The translations under genes and the position numbers were made by a program. A DNA stretch of 64,000 nucleotides from NCBI GenBank assembly GCA_023101725.1, contig JALJCO010009075.1:1-64000 (forward strand), in the 5' to 3' direction. The notes below the pieces were generated by a model. The model was not told where the DNA came from. It ran no database searches and saw nothing but the letters and a program-made list of their open reading frames with translations. The stretch is from Atherinomorus stipes (taxonomy: Eukaryota; Chordata; Actinopteri; Atheriniformes; Atherinidae). This document shows positions 1 to 11,200 of this stretch, one piece after another. Each line of letters starts with the position of its first letter. Within the stretch, counting starts at the first letter, position 1.

Positions 1-14
1 CGGAGCTAGACATT

Positions 15-1796
15 GGCCGCGTTTCCCAGTTAAGATTCTTCTTTGGATTAAAGAAGGCCTCAAGGAAGCTCTTCCCAACAAAAGGATCGCAAAGATACGC
101 CCGTTTCCCAGATTGCTTCTTTCGCGCGTTCTTATTTCCTGAGAAACGTCTTTGCTACGCTACATCTTAAGAAGGTCCTAACAGAAGCTATCCACTTCCG
201 GGGGTGCTGAAAAAAAAGCAATCGAGGTCAGGTATATCGATCAACACCATTCATTTAGTGTGGAGGTTATTTTCCGACGCTGATATTGAGCCCATTTATA
301 CGTTTATGTGTTTGTGCAAGAAGACAAACTGTTAAAAATATGCATGTGATTACCAGTGATTGCAAATATTCATTGAAAAGCTCATTGTATATTGTGTAAT
401 TGGCCAAATTGTGCTAAACAGGTGTAGGCGATTGGAAATTTACAGATGCCCCATAAATAATGGTCATTCTGACGCTATTTGTTGACGTAATGGCTGAAGG
501 GAACCCCGCCAAGAGGATTCCTGAAACGTGCGTGTGTGTCATATCGATGCTCAGTAGTAGAATCGGGAAACGGTGGCTAGGTGATTGAAACACTGAAAAA
601 GGGTAACATTTGTTACTTGTTCGCAAAAAAATAGATCAACTCCTGGAACTCTGACAAGCTTCAGCCAAAAACGATATGCACCAAACTTTCAAAAACTTTT
701 TGTCGGGTTACTGTTGTCTGGGGAAATCTTGGAGGATGTAATCACCTACACACATCTTAGGTTAAATGAGCTCCACATGGCAGCATTTGGTAAATGGGCG
801 ACATACTGTATCTGGTGCGTAAAGTGTGCGTCCAGGATGACGCACGTGCATTCAACAAACAGTAATCCCGCAAATGGTTGACGTGACTTAATAAAGAATG
901 GCTTGTTCTGCCACTCACTCGTGCCCAATTCTTCAAAGGCCTGCGTAAACGCAAAGTAATGGGAATGCTCCACATATTACACTGAGAGGTTGTGTTTGCC
1001 ATTTTTGAATCACTGCCCAGTGCCACCTATGATTTTTAACATGACCTTTGTGCTGAGGTTGGCAGAGAAATGTAGTCAGGGGGACCTAAATAGGTGGTTC
1101 GGGTGGTACTGAAGTGTTTTATAGTTCAATATCAAAGTGTGGCCGGAGGGGGTGGTTTGGTGACTGGAGGGGGTGGTTTGGTTTGGTTCTCTGCACAGAC
1201 ATCTGATGCGGGTCTGATACGGGTATGCGTAAATGGCCATGCTTTTATTGAGCGAAGCAGGTGCATCTCATCATGAACAGCTGACAAATGCGTAAATATG
1301 ACGTGAGTCCTCATAGATTGCGTATAATTTGCGTACAATTCCTACCGCAATGTTTTTGTTTCTGTGGTTGATACCCACAGGCCTATCTTGCCATAATGAT
1401 TAAACTTAACCACAATATTTTCTGTCATTCACTCGGTAACTACAGTTTTCTTCCATCATAGATGATTGACATTATGACATGAGTGAGAAAACATGACTCA
1501 AAATACAACAACTGATCCGTGAATAGGTCCATTTTTAATAATTTCCATTTTCTACTTTTTTTCATGGGAAATAGTGTCGTTTCCAAAAGTGACCAGTAGA
1601 TGGGCCTGTTGTTCCCTTAGCAGGGGAACGTTAAAGAAGGTTCGAAAGAGTGGGTCTGGCCGCTCCTGAAAATAAAGAAGCTCCTGAGTTAAGAGCGCAT
1701 CTGGGAAACGCAACGTCCAAACAAGGCACCTTTAAGAAGTGACTTAAGAAGGACCTCAGCGTTAAGAGTGTCTTAACTAATCTGGGAAACGCGGCC
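15..1796. mobile_element. Non-autonomous DNA transposon with TIRs, about 1.78 kb
   Basis: The left end GGCCGCGTTTCCCAG is matched in inverted orientation by CTGGGAAACGCGGCC at the right end. Homology continues inward with mismatches (runs of TTAAGA and its complement). The element is flanked on both sides by ATT (12-14 and 1797-1799), which would be a 3-bp target duplication. The core CGTTTCCCAGAT recurs just inside the left end (about 102-113) and inverted just inside the right end (about 1700-1711), so there are subterminal repeats that could bind a transposase. I see no transposase reading frame inside. A 3-bp duplication fits the PIF/Harbinger superfamily, but ATT is not its usual TWA site, so the superfamily is left open. 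Confidence 0.75.
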
Positions 1797-2065
1797 ATTG
1801 TCATCATCAGGGGCTTAGCCCACAGAAAGATTAATCGTTAGAAGGGTGATCCAGTACACCAAAAAAGTAATAAATAACTTGATCTACCAGTGTGGTACCA
1901 CAAATTATTCAGTATTCACCTTTAACGTTTAACATGTGCTGCCCACGTTCTTTAATAATCATAACACTACATTATGTTTTCATTGTAATGTATTAATGGA
2001 TAACCATTAAAGTTAAAACTCAGTCTTGGTGTCACACATCTTACTCAAAGAACAATACCAGCACA
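1797..2065. other. Flank without recognised features
   Basis: AT-rich single-copy-looking sequence between a DNA transposon and a tandem repeat. I see no gene in it. Confidence 0.5.
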
Positions 2066-2283
2066 CGGTTCAGGACTAAACAAGGACTCACTGAGCAGAA
2101 TTCACAGAACCAGTTCTAAACCAGGACTCATTCAGGACAGCATTTACAAAACCAGGTATAGGCTAAACCAGGACAAAACCAGGACTAAAGCAGGACTAAA
2201 CCAGGGCTAAACCAGGACTAAACCAGGACAAAACCAGGACTAAAGCAGGACTAAACCAGGACTAAACCAGGACTAAACCAGGC
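2066..2283. repeat. 11-bp tandem repeat (CTAAACCAGGA type)
   Basis: The motif CTAAACCAGGA and close variants (CAAAACCAGGA, CTAAAGCAGGA) follow one another regularly from about 2161 to 2283. More degenerate copies run back to about 2066. It is a short minisatellite with no coding content. Confidence 0.85.
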
Positions 2284-2375
2284 CTCTTAACCAGGTCATC
2301 ATTGTAAATGAGAACTGGTTCTCAACTGACTTACCTGGTTTTAAATAAAGGTCACTAAACCAGGGCTCAGTCAGG
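2284..2375 (+). repeat. LINE-type 3' tail fragment
   Basis: This stretch contains an imperfect dyad (GAGAACTGGTTCTC) followed by ACTTACCTGG and AAATAAAGG. The arrangement resembles a 3' tail shared by several fish non-LTR elements and their SINEs. It borders the CCAGG tandem repeat, which may have grown from its CCAGG-containing sequence. The assignment rests on recognition of the tail only, because no coding part is present. Confidence 0.45.
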
Positions 2376-3529
2376 ATATATTCATAAATTTAAACAAAAG
2401 TATAAAGAAAAGCTGTTTTTAAAAATTCTACTTCACCCAAAGTAAATGTGTCCTAAAATATAATCCCATCTTCTTCTTCTTCTTTCTTTTTTTTTAACCT
2501 GGTTCTTGTTCCACCTCTGTGTTGTTCTCATTCTTGCTGTCATCTTTCCCTCTTTGTACTAACGCACAAAAATCAACCAGAGCCATAAAATATATCATTG
2601 TAAAAATTGCCACACCAATCCATTCCACACAAATATAAGGTTATTTGTACCTTTGTTATGGAGTTAAAACAGGTAAAAGGTCATATCTGCATATAGTGGT
2701 GGGCTGAAACCACAATATCAGCAGGTAAGGTGTTTTTGTTATTATATGTATGTACAGCATTTAAACATGACATCATTTAACCTCAACTTCAAAAGAAAGT
2801 ACACAAACTAGGGTAAGTGTGTTCTAAAATGCTCATTCTGGCATTTTTTCTTTCTTACTACCATCTCTCTCTTTTGTCCCTCATTCCTACATCAAGCGGA
2901 GCAAATTATTATCCAAAGATTTATGACATATGATATCATTGTGCAATTGTCTTTAGTTGTTTTCTCTCACCTGAGCTGTTCTCTTTTTTGAAAAAGGACC
3001 TGAAGTCCGCGGTTGGCAAATCACTAAAAAATAGTATGTATAGCCTACTGTATATGTTTATGTATATTCAAAAGTTATTAAATTTTTTTTTTTATAAATT
3101 TAAGGAAGTTTATTGGGCTCAGCCCATTACTGTACTCGTTTCATAAACCAATGCTAAATGCAGCATATTACTGTTTCAATAATTACGTTCACTCATCTTG
3201 TTGAAACAGTCGCATCTGTGCTCACTGCAAGCAGCATAATGACATCTGACTGTTATAAAAGTTACGAGGGAAAAGTAACGGACACACCGTCGTCATTCAT
3301 GGCAGGTTTGTTTCCATATAACGTGTGACCACGACCGACCAGATGAACGTTAGATTAACGTCCTCTGATGCTCTGAATCAATGAGCACGTGGGAGCTGCT
3401 GCAGGCCGAGCTGCATTGGAGACGCCAGCAGATAAAACCCACCGCTGACTGAATGAATGAATGAGGAAATGAAACGGCGAGTGTGGCTGAAAGTGGGCGG
3501 AGACAGCGAGAAACTCAAGGTTTCTCCAC
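2376..3529. other. No gene seen; AT-rich flank
   Basis: It holds a short CTT-rich tract near 2470-2495 and AT-rich sequence. I recognise neither coding nor transposon-terminal structure. Confidence 0.5.
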
Positions 3530-3745
3530 ATTAACCTGCTCCCGACCAGGTTAGTTTCAGAGAGTCTGTTACCATGGTAACTGACCAAGGGTTTAAGTTC
3601 CCCCTCTTTGTGCAACAAGCTACAGTTCCTCCTCTTTCCCTGGGTTCAGTTACCTACCTTTGTGTTACAAAAAACTCAGAGTTTCACTAATTTCAGGGTT
3701 AAACAACTCAGGGTTTTCAATAAACCTGCTTCGTGCAACAGACCC
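3530..3745. repeat. Unclassified dispersed repeat
   Basis: The sequence contains short palindromes (AACCTG..CAGGTT near 3534, TTACCATGGTAA near 3569) and ends in GGGTTTTCAATAAACCTGC. It resembles a palindrome-rich DNA-transposon end seen repeatedly in fish genomes. I could not find its partner terminus in this window, so the class is uncertain. Confidence 0.35.
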
Positions 3746-4075
3746 CTAATGTGTGGACACAATATGTTGTCATGCAGAATCTGCTGTTTGTGTATCACCA
3801 GATACGCCTCATGTCTCAATATGCACCAGAAATGGTCCAGATTCTTCAGACATCCAGGGAGGTGTCATCTCCAGATACGTATGGATTCTGGACCTTTTCA
3901 CGCAGTGAGAAGAAGCAGCAGCAGACGGCTCCAACTCCGGGTCAGACGCTGGCTCCAGCACAGTAGCAGCAGCTTCTGTTTCTGATTTGTTAAAAACCTT
4001 TAATTATAATAAATATTATTATTATTATTATAAACAACTGCAGCAACAATACTTCAAAATATGGCAGATGAGCAT

Positions 4076-4607
4076 TTATTCATTCAACCTATAAATGTGT
4101 TTCTGTGCTACCCTTAACAGACCTCCTGTATCAGACGGCCCTGCTGCTGCTTCTTCTGGGTCTTCGTGGTCGTACCCAGTGGCCTGCCCCTCCTCGACCC
4201 TTCCCAGTGTGTTTCCTGTGGTCTCCCGTGGGGTAACGAAGGGCTCAAGGAAGGACAGAACCGCCAGGTGCTTCCACCTCCGCACTGCTGCTGCATCACT
4301 CTTCCATCTCTCCTTCTCTTTTTTACTTTCTGTAATATACGTGTCCCTCAGACTCTTCCACCTTTTCTTGCATATTTCCACTGAAGAAACACAAAGATCC
4401 GCCAGCATGGAAAAAAACCCAACAGTGGCCGAGCTCATCATTGTGCGGGTGGATTTCAGGCGGGGAAAACTTTACCGCGGTTTTTAAAAAAGTTTAAACA
4501 ACTCACCTGAGATCCCGACTTCCTCGCTTATCTTCTCGATAACTCAAATCTGCACGATCATAGATGATTGGATGAGCACACACTGCAACCATCAGCTTGT
4601 CCTCCAT
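4076..4607 (-). pseudogene. Harbinger-type Myb/SANT-like (MADF) protein, broken
   Basis: Read on the minus strand, an ATG at 4607 opens MEDKLMVAV, typical of the start of the MADF-like DNA-binding protein that accompanies PIF/Harbinger transposases. A consensus donor (GTGAGT) follows at 4506. An acceptor (TTCTTCAG) ends at 4381, and exon 2 begins VEICKKRWKSLRDTY and continues through RRWKHLAVLSFLEPF, the conserved second half of the domain. The junction joins ISEEVGIS to VEICKKRW in frame (phase 1). However, exon 1 is not open throughout: the start is in one frame and the ISEEVGIS end in another, with a stop at the switch. About 30-40 bases coding the domain centre appear to be missing. Exon 2 stays open to a stop at 4076 but lacks the C-terminal BESS-like motif seen in many relatives. 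This is a dead copy of a transposon gene rather than a host MADF gene. Confidence 0.7.
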
Positions 4608-4844
4608 TGTGTCTCGCTCTTCCTGGTCAGCGTCACTTCCTCCCGCTCAAACATACGCCATACGTCAGAACCGTGTTTCTCTGATTGGTTGACGGCCCGC
4701 GCCAAGACGCCAATGTTCAGATTTTCCAACTCCAGCGTCCTGACGTGCGTCGAAGCTCATAATCCCAAACCTCGACGCGAATAACGCCTCAAGATGCTCC
4801 TTGACACGCGTCAGCCATTAACTTTGCATTTAAACCTGATGCCC

Positions 4845-4883
4845 TTGATGCCCAAATCACATTTGGTCTGAACACACCGTTAG
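4845..4883 (-). repeat. Harbinger-like terminal repeat
   Basis: On the minus strand the sequence begins CGGTGTGTTCAGACCAAAT, about 275 bp upstream of the Myb-like gene start. A related end, GGCCGTTCAGACCAAACG, occurs at 26350. This is probably the 5' terminus of the element that carried the Myb-like gene. The opposite terminus was not found. Confidence 0.5.
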
Positions 4884-5840
4884 TTTTTTTAGCGTGTATT
4901 GCCATGGCATCTTTATGTGATGAAATACTTGTAACTATGCAAGTTACACATGTGTGTTCTACTCACATGTGTAACTGGTTCAGTGAATTTAGGTCAGACT
5001 GAAGAATTTGTGTAAGTTTAGACTACACTCCGGCAGCAATTACTGTACTGCCAAGTATAAAACCTACATTTTCAAGATGATAGCAAATGTATTGGGGAGG
5101 TCTACAGAGTGAAATACACTCTGATTAAACAGACTATCAGTTACTGATTACAATATCTATGAACAACTGAGTATCAACACATGAATGCTGGAGATTTTCA
5201 GGAGAAACTTTGGAAAGTTTGTTCTTTTTCTGCAATTGTTGTTTACACGAGCACATCCCAGGAGGAGGCTCTCTGCTGAGGATGAGCTCTCCTGGCTGGA
5301 AATGTAGGAGGGAGGTACGGTGGAAATGCTGTCCACATTGTGCTAGAACCAGCAGGTGTTTCACAAATTACACTGTGAAAATTGTATTTTCTCTGCAATA
5401 CTCAGAGAACAGCAGGTGAGGCTTTTATTGTGTTGATGTGTACTCCATGTATCTGCACATATCAGCGATGGTTGGAAGCCAGCAAAGCAGCATACAGATC
5501 AGTAGAAAAGACAATCTCTCAGCAGCACACACATGCCATTAACAAATACCCCAGACTCTTTGCTAACATGTTCATTTGTTGTTTCACCTACTGAGGATCT
5601 AAGGATTTATTTCCGCAGTCTGAAGTAACGTTTGCATGCATTTGCATCACGTATGCCATCACTCTTGAATATCTCATCTCTGGATCCCACTGCATGTATA
5701 AAAATGAAAGGGGCTTCCGTTAGTTTATGGAGTCCGCTTGTATTTATGAGCTTTAGTTGTAAAATAATGACAAAGTCACAGGCTGATCCTAAAAAGAAGC
5801 CTGAGCAGGTGTTCCCGCTGTAGTTGTACAATAGGTAGGC
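4884..5840. other. No gene seen
   Basis: Several short ORFs occur but none has a recognisable domain or splice context. I see no transposon ends. Confidence 0.5.
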
Positions 5841-6782
5841 TGTATATAGACTAATCCGGCCAAAGGCCACAACTAGACCGTCCGCCATTGCAACAGTGGC
5901 ATTTCTGTACGTGTGTAATGAGAACAAATGAGAATCTAAATTTTTCTTAACAACATGGAGGAAATCTGGAAGGACGTCACATTTCTGGTTGTTGGAACAT
6001 CAGAGGAAAACTTTAATGTGGTAATTAGTGAATAAGAAGATCACTGACATTTAATTTATGAAGATTTCTGCTGTCTGACAAAAGTGGACGGTGCTGCTCA
6101 GTCCACTGATGTCAGCGTGTTCACGTATCTATGCTCCTGAAAATGACACACCGCATAACGTTATCATGCTAGCTAATGCTAACAGAGACAGCGGTGGTGT
6201 TGCTGAGAGTTAATGACTAATCTGGGAGATATTGTGAAATATCAGGTTATTTGCTCTGATCAGGGCAACGTTGGGACCAGAAAATAAAACCAGTTCAGTC
6301 GGAAACAAACGGATCAGGAAGACGGTGTCCTGCAGCCTTTAGTTTCATCTGCAGGACATGTGAAGGCTACGTGGTCTGTACAGTCCTGAAACAATACCAA
6401 AAGCCAAATATGGGAGAAAATAGAAAAGTAGCCACCTTTGAAAGAGTTTAGTTTTTTAAAACTTTCTTTTAAGTAATTATGGGATGTGTGTGTTATTCCA
6501 GTGTGGTTTGTCATTAAAGCCAGTTTCCGGAGATGAATAATAGTTTACATTAATGCTCCAATGTAAAAAAAATAAATAAAGAAATAAATGTCTGAATATT
6601 TTAGAGATCTGAATAACATACCTGTAGGATATCATTACCTTAGACGTCTGTCTAACGTTGTAAATCCAGATATTCACGCTGCTTTCCATGTTAACCGATA
6701 GGAGGTAATTGGGACTCGCCACCGTTGCAATGGCGGCGCCGCAAGATGGTGCAACACAAAACGCTATTCGGATTAGTCTACA
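5841..6782. mobile_element. Miniature inverted-repeat element, copy 1
   Basis: The left end TAGACTAATCCGGCCAAAGG is mirrored by GGATTAGTCTACA at the right end. Further inside, CCGCCATTGCAACAGTGGC is mirrored by GCCACCGTTGCAATGGCGG. The body (for example CATGGAGGAAATCTGGAAGG at about 5955) recurs in a second copy starting at 7571. There is no open coding sequence across the element, so it is non-autonomous. The superfamily is unknown because I cannot define the target duplication confidently. Confidence 0.75.
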
Positions 6783-7570
6783 GGGCTAGTTCCAGGGGCG
6801 GAGCTACGGGGGTGGCCGGGTGGGGCGTGGCCACCCATGGCCAATTTCTGCCCTTAACTGCTTGAAGATCAAACAGAACCACAATGTGCTGCAGTGACAC
6901 CACACCATGGTGCACATATGAGTATGTGTGCAGGCGAATGTGTTTGATTCTTAGAATAAATGTGTGTGTGAGTGTGTATTAAACCACACCAGAGAAAGGA
7001 GTCAATCTTGGATGTAATGAAAATGCAAATCCCTCTCTCTTGTGCAGACCTGCTGTCAATCAGCACCACAATACACCATTCAACTCCTGACAAAACAACC
7101 CCCAATCAGCTGGGACATGACGTGACAAATCACTCCGTCGAGCCATTTCCATCACTCATTACAAATAAATCAATCCCCCTGATTGTAAAGTTCTCTCTCT
7201 ATGTCCATGCCCGATCCCTTCATTGATTTCTGTCATTCCTCGATTTGTTGGAGCTGTTTTGTCTTTATCCTTCCTTTCAGCAGTTTATCTCTGAGCCATT
7301 CATATATTTTTAAATGGGTAATAAAATCTCAGTGGAATAAATGGTGTTAAAGGTGGAAGTGAGAGGAATGATTAAAGATTAATAACTGACTCTTAACTCT
7401 GATTTCAATTACAGGTCTGATGTTTGCCTAATAGATTATTTTTCATTTGTCTTCTGTGCAGACAACCAGTGAGTTTATCTTTGTTTGCGGTGGTGTGGAG
7501 CCTGGGGAGAGCTTGAAAGAAAAAACTGGGCAGATCTGGAAGCCTCTGTTGTCACAAGGCAATGCAAGTT
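6783..7570. other. Spacer between two copies of the same element
   Basis: It starts with a GC-rich segment (about 6790-6840, GGGGCGGAGCTACGGGGGTG) that looks like a terminus of another DNA transposon. The rest is AT-rich and I see no gene. Confidence 0.4.
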
Positions 7571-8891
7571 TAGACTAATCCAGCCAAACACCACAACTAG
7601 ACTGTTTCTGTACATGTGCAATTAGAACAGATGAGAATCAGACTTTTTTTCTTAACAACATGGAGGAAATCTGGAAGGACGTCACATTCCTGGTTGTTGG
7701 AACATCAGAGGAAAACTTTAACTGTGGTAATAAGTGAATAAGAAGATCACAGACATTTATTTCATGTAGATTTCTGCCGTCTGTGACAAAAGTGGACACT
7801 GCTGCTCAGTCCACTGATAACAGTGTGTTCGTATCGGGGGGGGGGGGGATCAGACACACAGAGCAGAGGAGGAATAACTTGCTGCCACGGTGGACAGAAC
7901 ACTGGATTTAATCCAAGCGGCAACCTCTGGTGGCCAACTATGACGCTACCCGGAAGAAGTCATTTTTTGCAGTTCTCCCTTCATCCACTTCACTTATTGT
8001 GGTAATAAGTGAATAAGAAGATCACGGACATTTATTTCGGAAGCTCAGCCTGCCGACCGGTGGCTCCGAGTTAGCTCCTTGTTTGCAGCAGAGTCGCACA
8101 ACGACAGTTTTTACTCAGCGTATAGAAAGTCGAAGCGTATCTTACTTTTACCTTACCGCTTAGGGGGCTAATCTTTGTTAGCTCCTGTGAGTTACGAGTT
8201 AGCTTGGTTAGCGTTTAGCCCAGAGTACGTCTGTGCCCATTTTAGTACTTTCTGGGAGTGACGACACACGTGACACGGCAAGATGGCGACGGTGGGACAC
8301 GCCCAACTGGCTTCATTTTTAGCTCCTCAGAAACCAACGGGTTTCATCCCTCTCTCTTAACGGTCTACGATTTAATCCCAACAACAAAAACCTGGTAAAT
8401 TATGGTGAACACTCATTAATCTGACACTTTATTTCACGTATCTATGCTCCCAAAAATGACATACCGCATAACGTTATCATGCTAGCTAATGCTAACAGAG
8501 GCAGCTGTGGTGTTGCTGAGAGTTAATCACTAATCTGGGAGATATTGTGAACTATAAGGTTATTTTCTCTGATCAGGGCAACGTTGGGACCAGAAAATAA
8601 AACCAGTTCAGTCAGAAACATGAACCGATCAGGAAGACAGTGTCCTGCAGCATTTATTTTCATCTGCAGGACATGTGAAGGCTACGTGGTCTGTACAGTC
8701 CTGAAACAATACCAAAAGCAAAACATGTAATAAAATAGAAAAGTAACGACCTTTGAAAGATTGTATTTTTCTAAACTTTGATAAGTAATCGAGTGATGTT
8801 TCTGGAGATGAATAATAGTTTACATTAATGCTCAGATGTAAAAATAATGTGTCAGAATACCTTAGAGATCTCCAGATAACATACCTGTAGG
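7571..8891. mobile_element. Miniature inverted-repeat element, copy 2, interrupted and 3'-truncated
   Basis: From TAGACTAATCC at 7571 this copy follows copy 1 (5841-6782) closely up to CGTATC at about 7835. It resumes at CACGTATCTATGCTCC (about 8435) and runs to CCTGTAGG at 8891. There it stops abruptly at the start of another repeat, so the copy-1-type right terminal repeat is missing. The 0.6 kb between the two parts is absent from copy 1. Confidence 0.75.
7836..8437. repeat. Insertion inside element copy 2
   Basis: It begins with a run of about 13 G and is bracketed by CGTATC on both sides, possibly a target duplication. It carries its own copy (about 7997-8037) of the host element's motif GTGGTAATAAGTGAATAAGA, found in place at about 7721. 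Part of the insertion is therefore a segmental duplication of the host element. The remainder (GGTGGCTCCGAGTTAGCTCC onward) has no match elsewhere in this window. Confidence 0.55.
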
Positions 8892-9186
8892 TCAGAGCTG
8901 TCCAATTTGGGGCCTGGGGGCCAAAGTTGGCCCGTGAGCTATTATTTTTGGCCTGCTGCCCATCGTCATTCTTTTCAAAATTATTAGTTCTCACTTCACA
9001 CACAATCTTTTGTCCATTCAGGGACACCGTAGTCAAAATGGTAGAACAAATATGGCAGCCTCCATATGTGCACCGCCCAGCAAGTAGATATAAGTGACTC
9101 ATTCTAAGAAAATAAACATATAACAGTGTAGGAGTGAGTACACATCAATAGAAACACAGCTTTGAATTATACATTGAATTATATAT
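8892..9186 (+). repeat. Dispersed repeat, left part, split by a LINE
   Basis: The first 75 bases (TCCAATTTGGGGCC..GGCCAAAGTTGGCCCG) resemble a hAT-type terminus common in fish. From about 8986 to 9177 the sequence matches 42925-43120 closely (shared TTTTGTCCATTCAGGGACAC and CCAGCAAGTAGA). The match resumes after the LINE at 11015-11070 (TTTTTCTGTCATTGACCTTT), so these two parts were once continuous. Confidence 0.7.
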
Positions 9187-11005
9187 GAATTAATTAATTA
9201 ATTAATTAATTAATTAATAATCACTGGCTTCAAGCTAAAGGGGGACCAGACTGACGGAGGTCTGGACAGAGCTAACGAACTGAACATGTTCTTCAATAGG
9301 TTCAGTTCCCCCTGCCGACAACCCAACATTCCACACACCCTCCATGAGCTCACAGCTTTCCTGTCCCACCTCCACTCTGTCACCCTGCACCTCAGTCATG
9401 GACCTGAACACAGCCTCATCTCCCTCCACATCAGGACATCCTGAAACCTCTTTTGCCCTCCACCTCCAGCCTGACTGTCTCCTGTGACCAGGTCAAGAAA
9501 CAACTAGAAAAACTGAACCGGAACAAGGCTGCAGGTCCAGATGGTGTCAGTCCCAGAGTTCTCAAGACCTGCTCAGAACAACTATGTCCAGTTCTCCAGC
9601 ACCTTTTTAACACCAGCCTGAGACAGAACAGAGTTCCTGTGCTGTGGAAGACATCCTGTCTTGTTCCAGTCCCTAAAAAACCACAACCAGCTGAACCAAA
9701 TGACTACAGACCAGTTGCTTTGACATCTCACATCATGAAAGTCCTGGAGAGACTCTTACTGGCTCACCTCAACAAGCAAGTCAACACCTTTCAGGACCCA
9801 TTACAGTTCGCATATCGTAATGGGCTTGGGGTTGAAGACGCCATCATCTTCTTGCTTCAGAGAGCCCACTCTCATCTGGACCAGTCAGGCAGCACTTTGA
9901 GGGTCATGTTCTTTGATTTTTCAAGTGCATTTAATACTATTCAGCCTGCTTTGCTATGTCAGAAGCTCCATAACTTCCAGGTGGATCCCTCCACAACCAC
10001 CTGGATTCACGACTACCTCACAAACAGACCACAGTTTGTGAGACTGAAAGGTTGTGTGTCTGAGATGGTGGTCAGCAGCACTGGAGCACCACAAGGAACT
10101 GTACTCTCACCATTCCTCTTTACACTGTACACCTCAGACTTCCAGTATAACTCTGAGTCCTGTCATCTGCAGAAATACTCTGATGACTCTGCTGTTGTGG
10201 GGTGTATCAGTGATGGACAAGAAGCCGAATACAGGGAACTTGTCAATCAGTTTGTGAAATGGTGCGGTAACAATCAGCTCATCTTAAATACCAGCAAGAC
10301 TAAAGAGATGATTGTTGACTTCAGGAGGAGCAAGAATAAGCAGCATAGTCCTGTCTACATCCTGGAAGAGGAGGTGGAGGTGGTGGAGAACTACAAATAC
10401 CTTGGAGTTCAGCTGGACAACAGACTCGATTGGAAATGCAACTGTGACTACATCTACAAGAAAGGTCTGAGCAGACTCTTCTTCTTAAGGAAGCTAAAAT
10501 CATTTAATGTCTGCAAAAAAAGATGTTGCAGATCTTCTATAAGTCTGTGGTAGAAAGTGCAATTAGCTTTGCAGCATCTGCTGGGGCAGCAGCATCAGAA
10601 CCAGAGACTTGAAGAAACTAAACAAGCTGATCAAGAAAGCTGGTTCTGTGCTGGGGATAACTCTGGAGCCGCTGGAGCTGATCGTTCAAAAAAGAATGCT
10701 TCACAAGCTGATGAAGATGATGGAGGACACTTCCCATCCTCTCCACAACACGGTGAAGAATCAACAGAGTGTGTTCAGTGGGAGGCTGCGTCAAGTTCGC
10801 TGTAGGACGGAGAGATACAGGAATTCATTCCTGCCAGCAACCATCACCCTAAAGAACAAGACTGACTGACTTTTTGTTTATTTATAAAAAAAAAAAAAAA
10901 AAAAAAAAAGTGAGCTTTTACAATACTGAATTTCCCTTCGGGGATGAATAAAGTATTTTTCATTTCATTTCATTTCATTTCATTTCATTTCATTTCATTC
11001 ATTTC
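9187..11005 (+). mobile_element. 5'-truncated non-LTR retrotransposon (CR1/L2/Rex1-like LINE)
   Basis: The insertion is bounded by 9-bp direct repeats ATTATATAT at 9178-9186 and 11006-11014. It carries a reverse transcriptase, then an A-run (about 10887-10909), then a typical LINE 3' end (TTTCCCTTCGGGGATGAATAAAG) and a CATTT microsatellite tail (about 10957-11005). The left edge is an ATTA simple repeat (9187-9228), which may belong to the target or to the insertion. The endonuclease domain and ORF1 are missing, so the copy is 5'-truncated. Confidence 0.85.
9243..10868 (+). pseudogene. Reverse transcriptase of a CR1/L2/Rex1-like LINE
   Basis: The enzyme would copy LINE RNA into DNA at a nicked target. 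The main open frame (9453-10553) shows NKAAGPDGVSPRVLK near its start, FDFSSAFNTI (motif A, first catalytic Asp near residue 154), GAPQGTVLSPFLFTLY, and YSDDSAVV near residue 241, where the usual YADD alanine is serine. Upstream, another frame reads DGGLDRANELNMFFNRFSS (about 9255-9311), the segment that normally precedes the RT, so a frameshift lies near 9430. Downstream the family C-terminus continues in a different frame (LKKLNKLIKKAGSVLG.., to 10868) after a frameshift near 10510 and a stop near 10608. The catalytic core is largely intact but the protein is not. CR1, L2 and Rex1 are similar here and I cannot separate them by eye. Confidence 0.85.
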
Positions 11006-11014
11006 ATTATATAT

Positions 11015-11200
11015 CCAATTTTTCTGTCATTGACCTTTAATTTTTTTTTACACACTGTACCTTTAAATTAAGTAATTTTTTAGTTTTACTCAAGTACATT
11101 TTTAGATGCGTACTTTTACTTTTACTTGAGTATCATATAAGCAAGGTAAAGGTACTTTTACTTGATTGCAATTTTTCAGTACTTTTTCCTCCTTTGGTGT
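11015..11200. repeat. Right part of split repeat plus poly-T/GTAC-rich repeat
   Basis: Bases 11015-11070 complete the dispersed repeat interrupted by the LINE. They are followed by an imperfect inverted repeat built from TACTCAAGTAC and TACTTTTACTTGAGTA, a common fish DNA-transposon-like motif. No coding content. Confidence 0.5.

Noticed and set aside
2066..2283. CRISPR-like regular repeat
   Set aside because: Units are contiguous at 11 bp with no unique spacers, and the context is vertebrate. It is a tandem repeat.
3608..3985. 125- and 77-codon plus-strand frames
   Set aside because: No recognisable domain, and the overlapping frames conflict. The sequence overlaps a palindrome-rich repeat.
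4095..4487. 130-codon plus-strand frame
   Set aside because: It is the antisense shadow of the Harbinger Myb-like exon 2.
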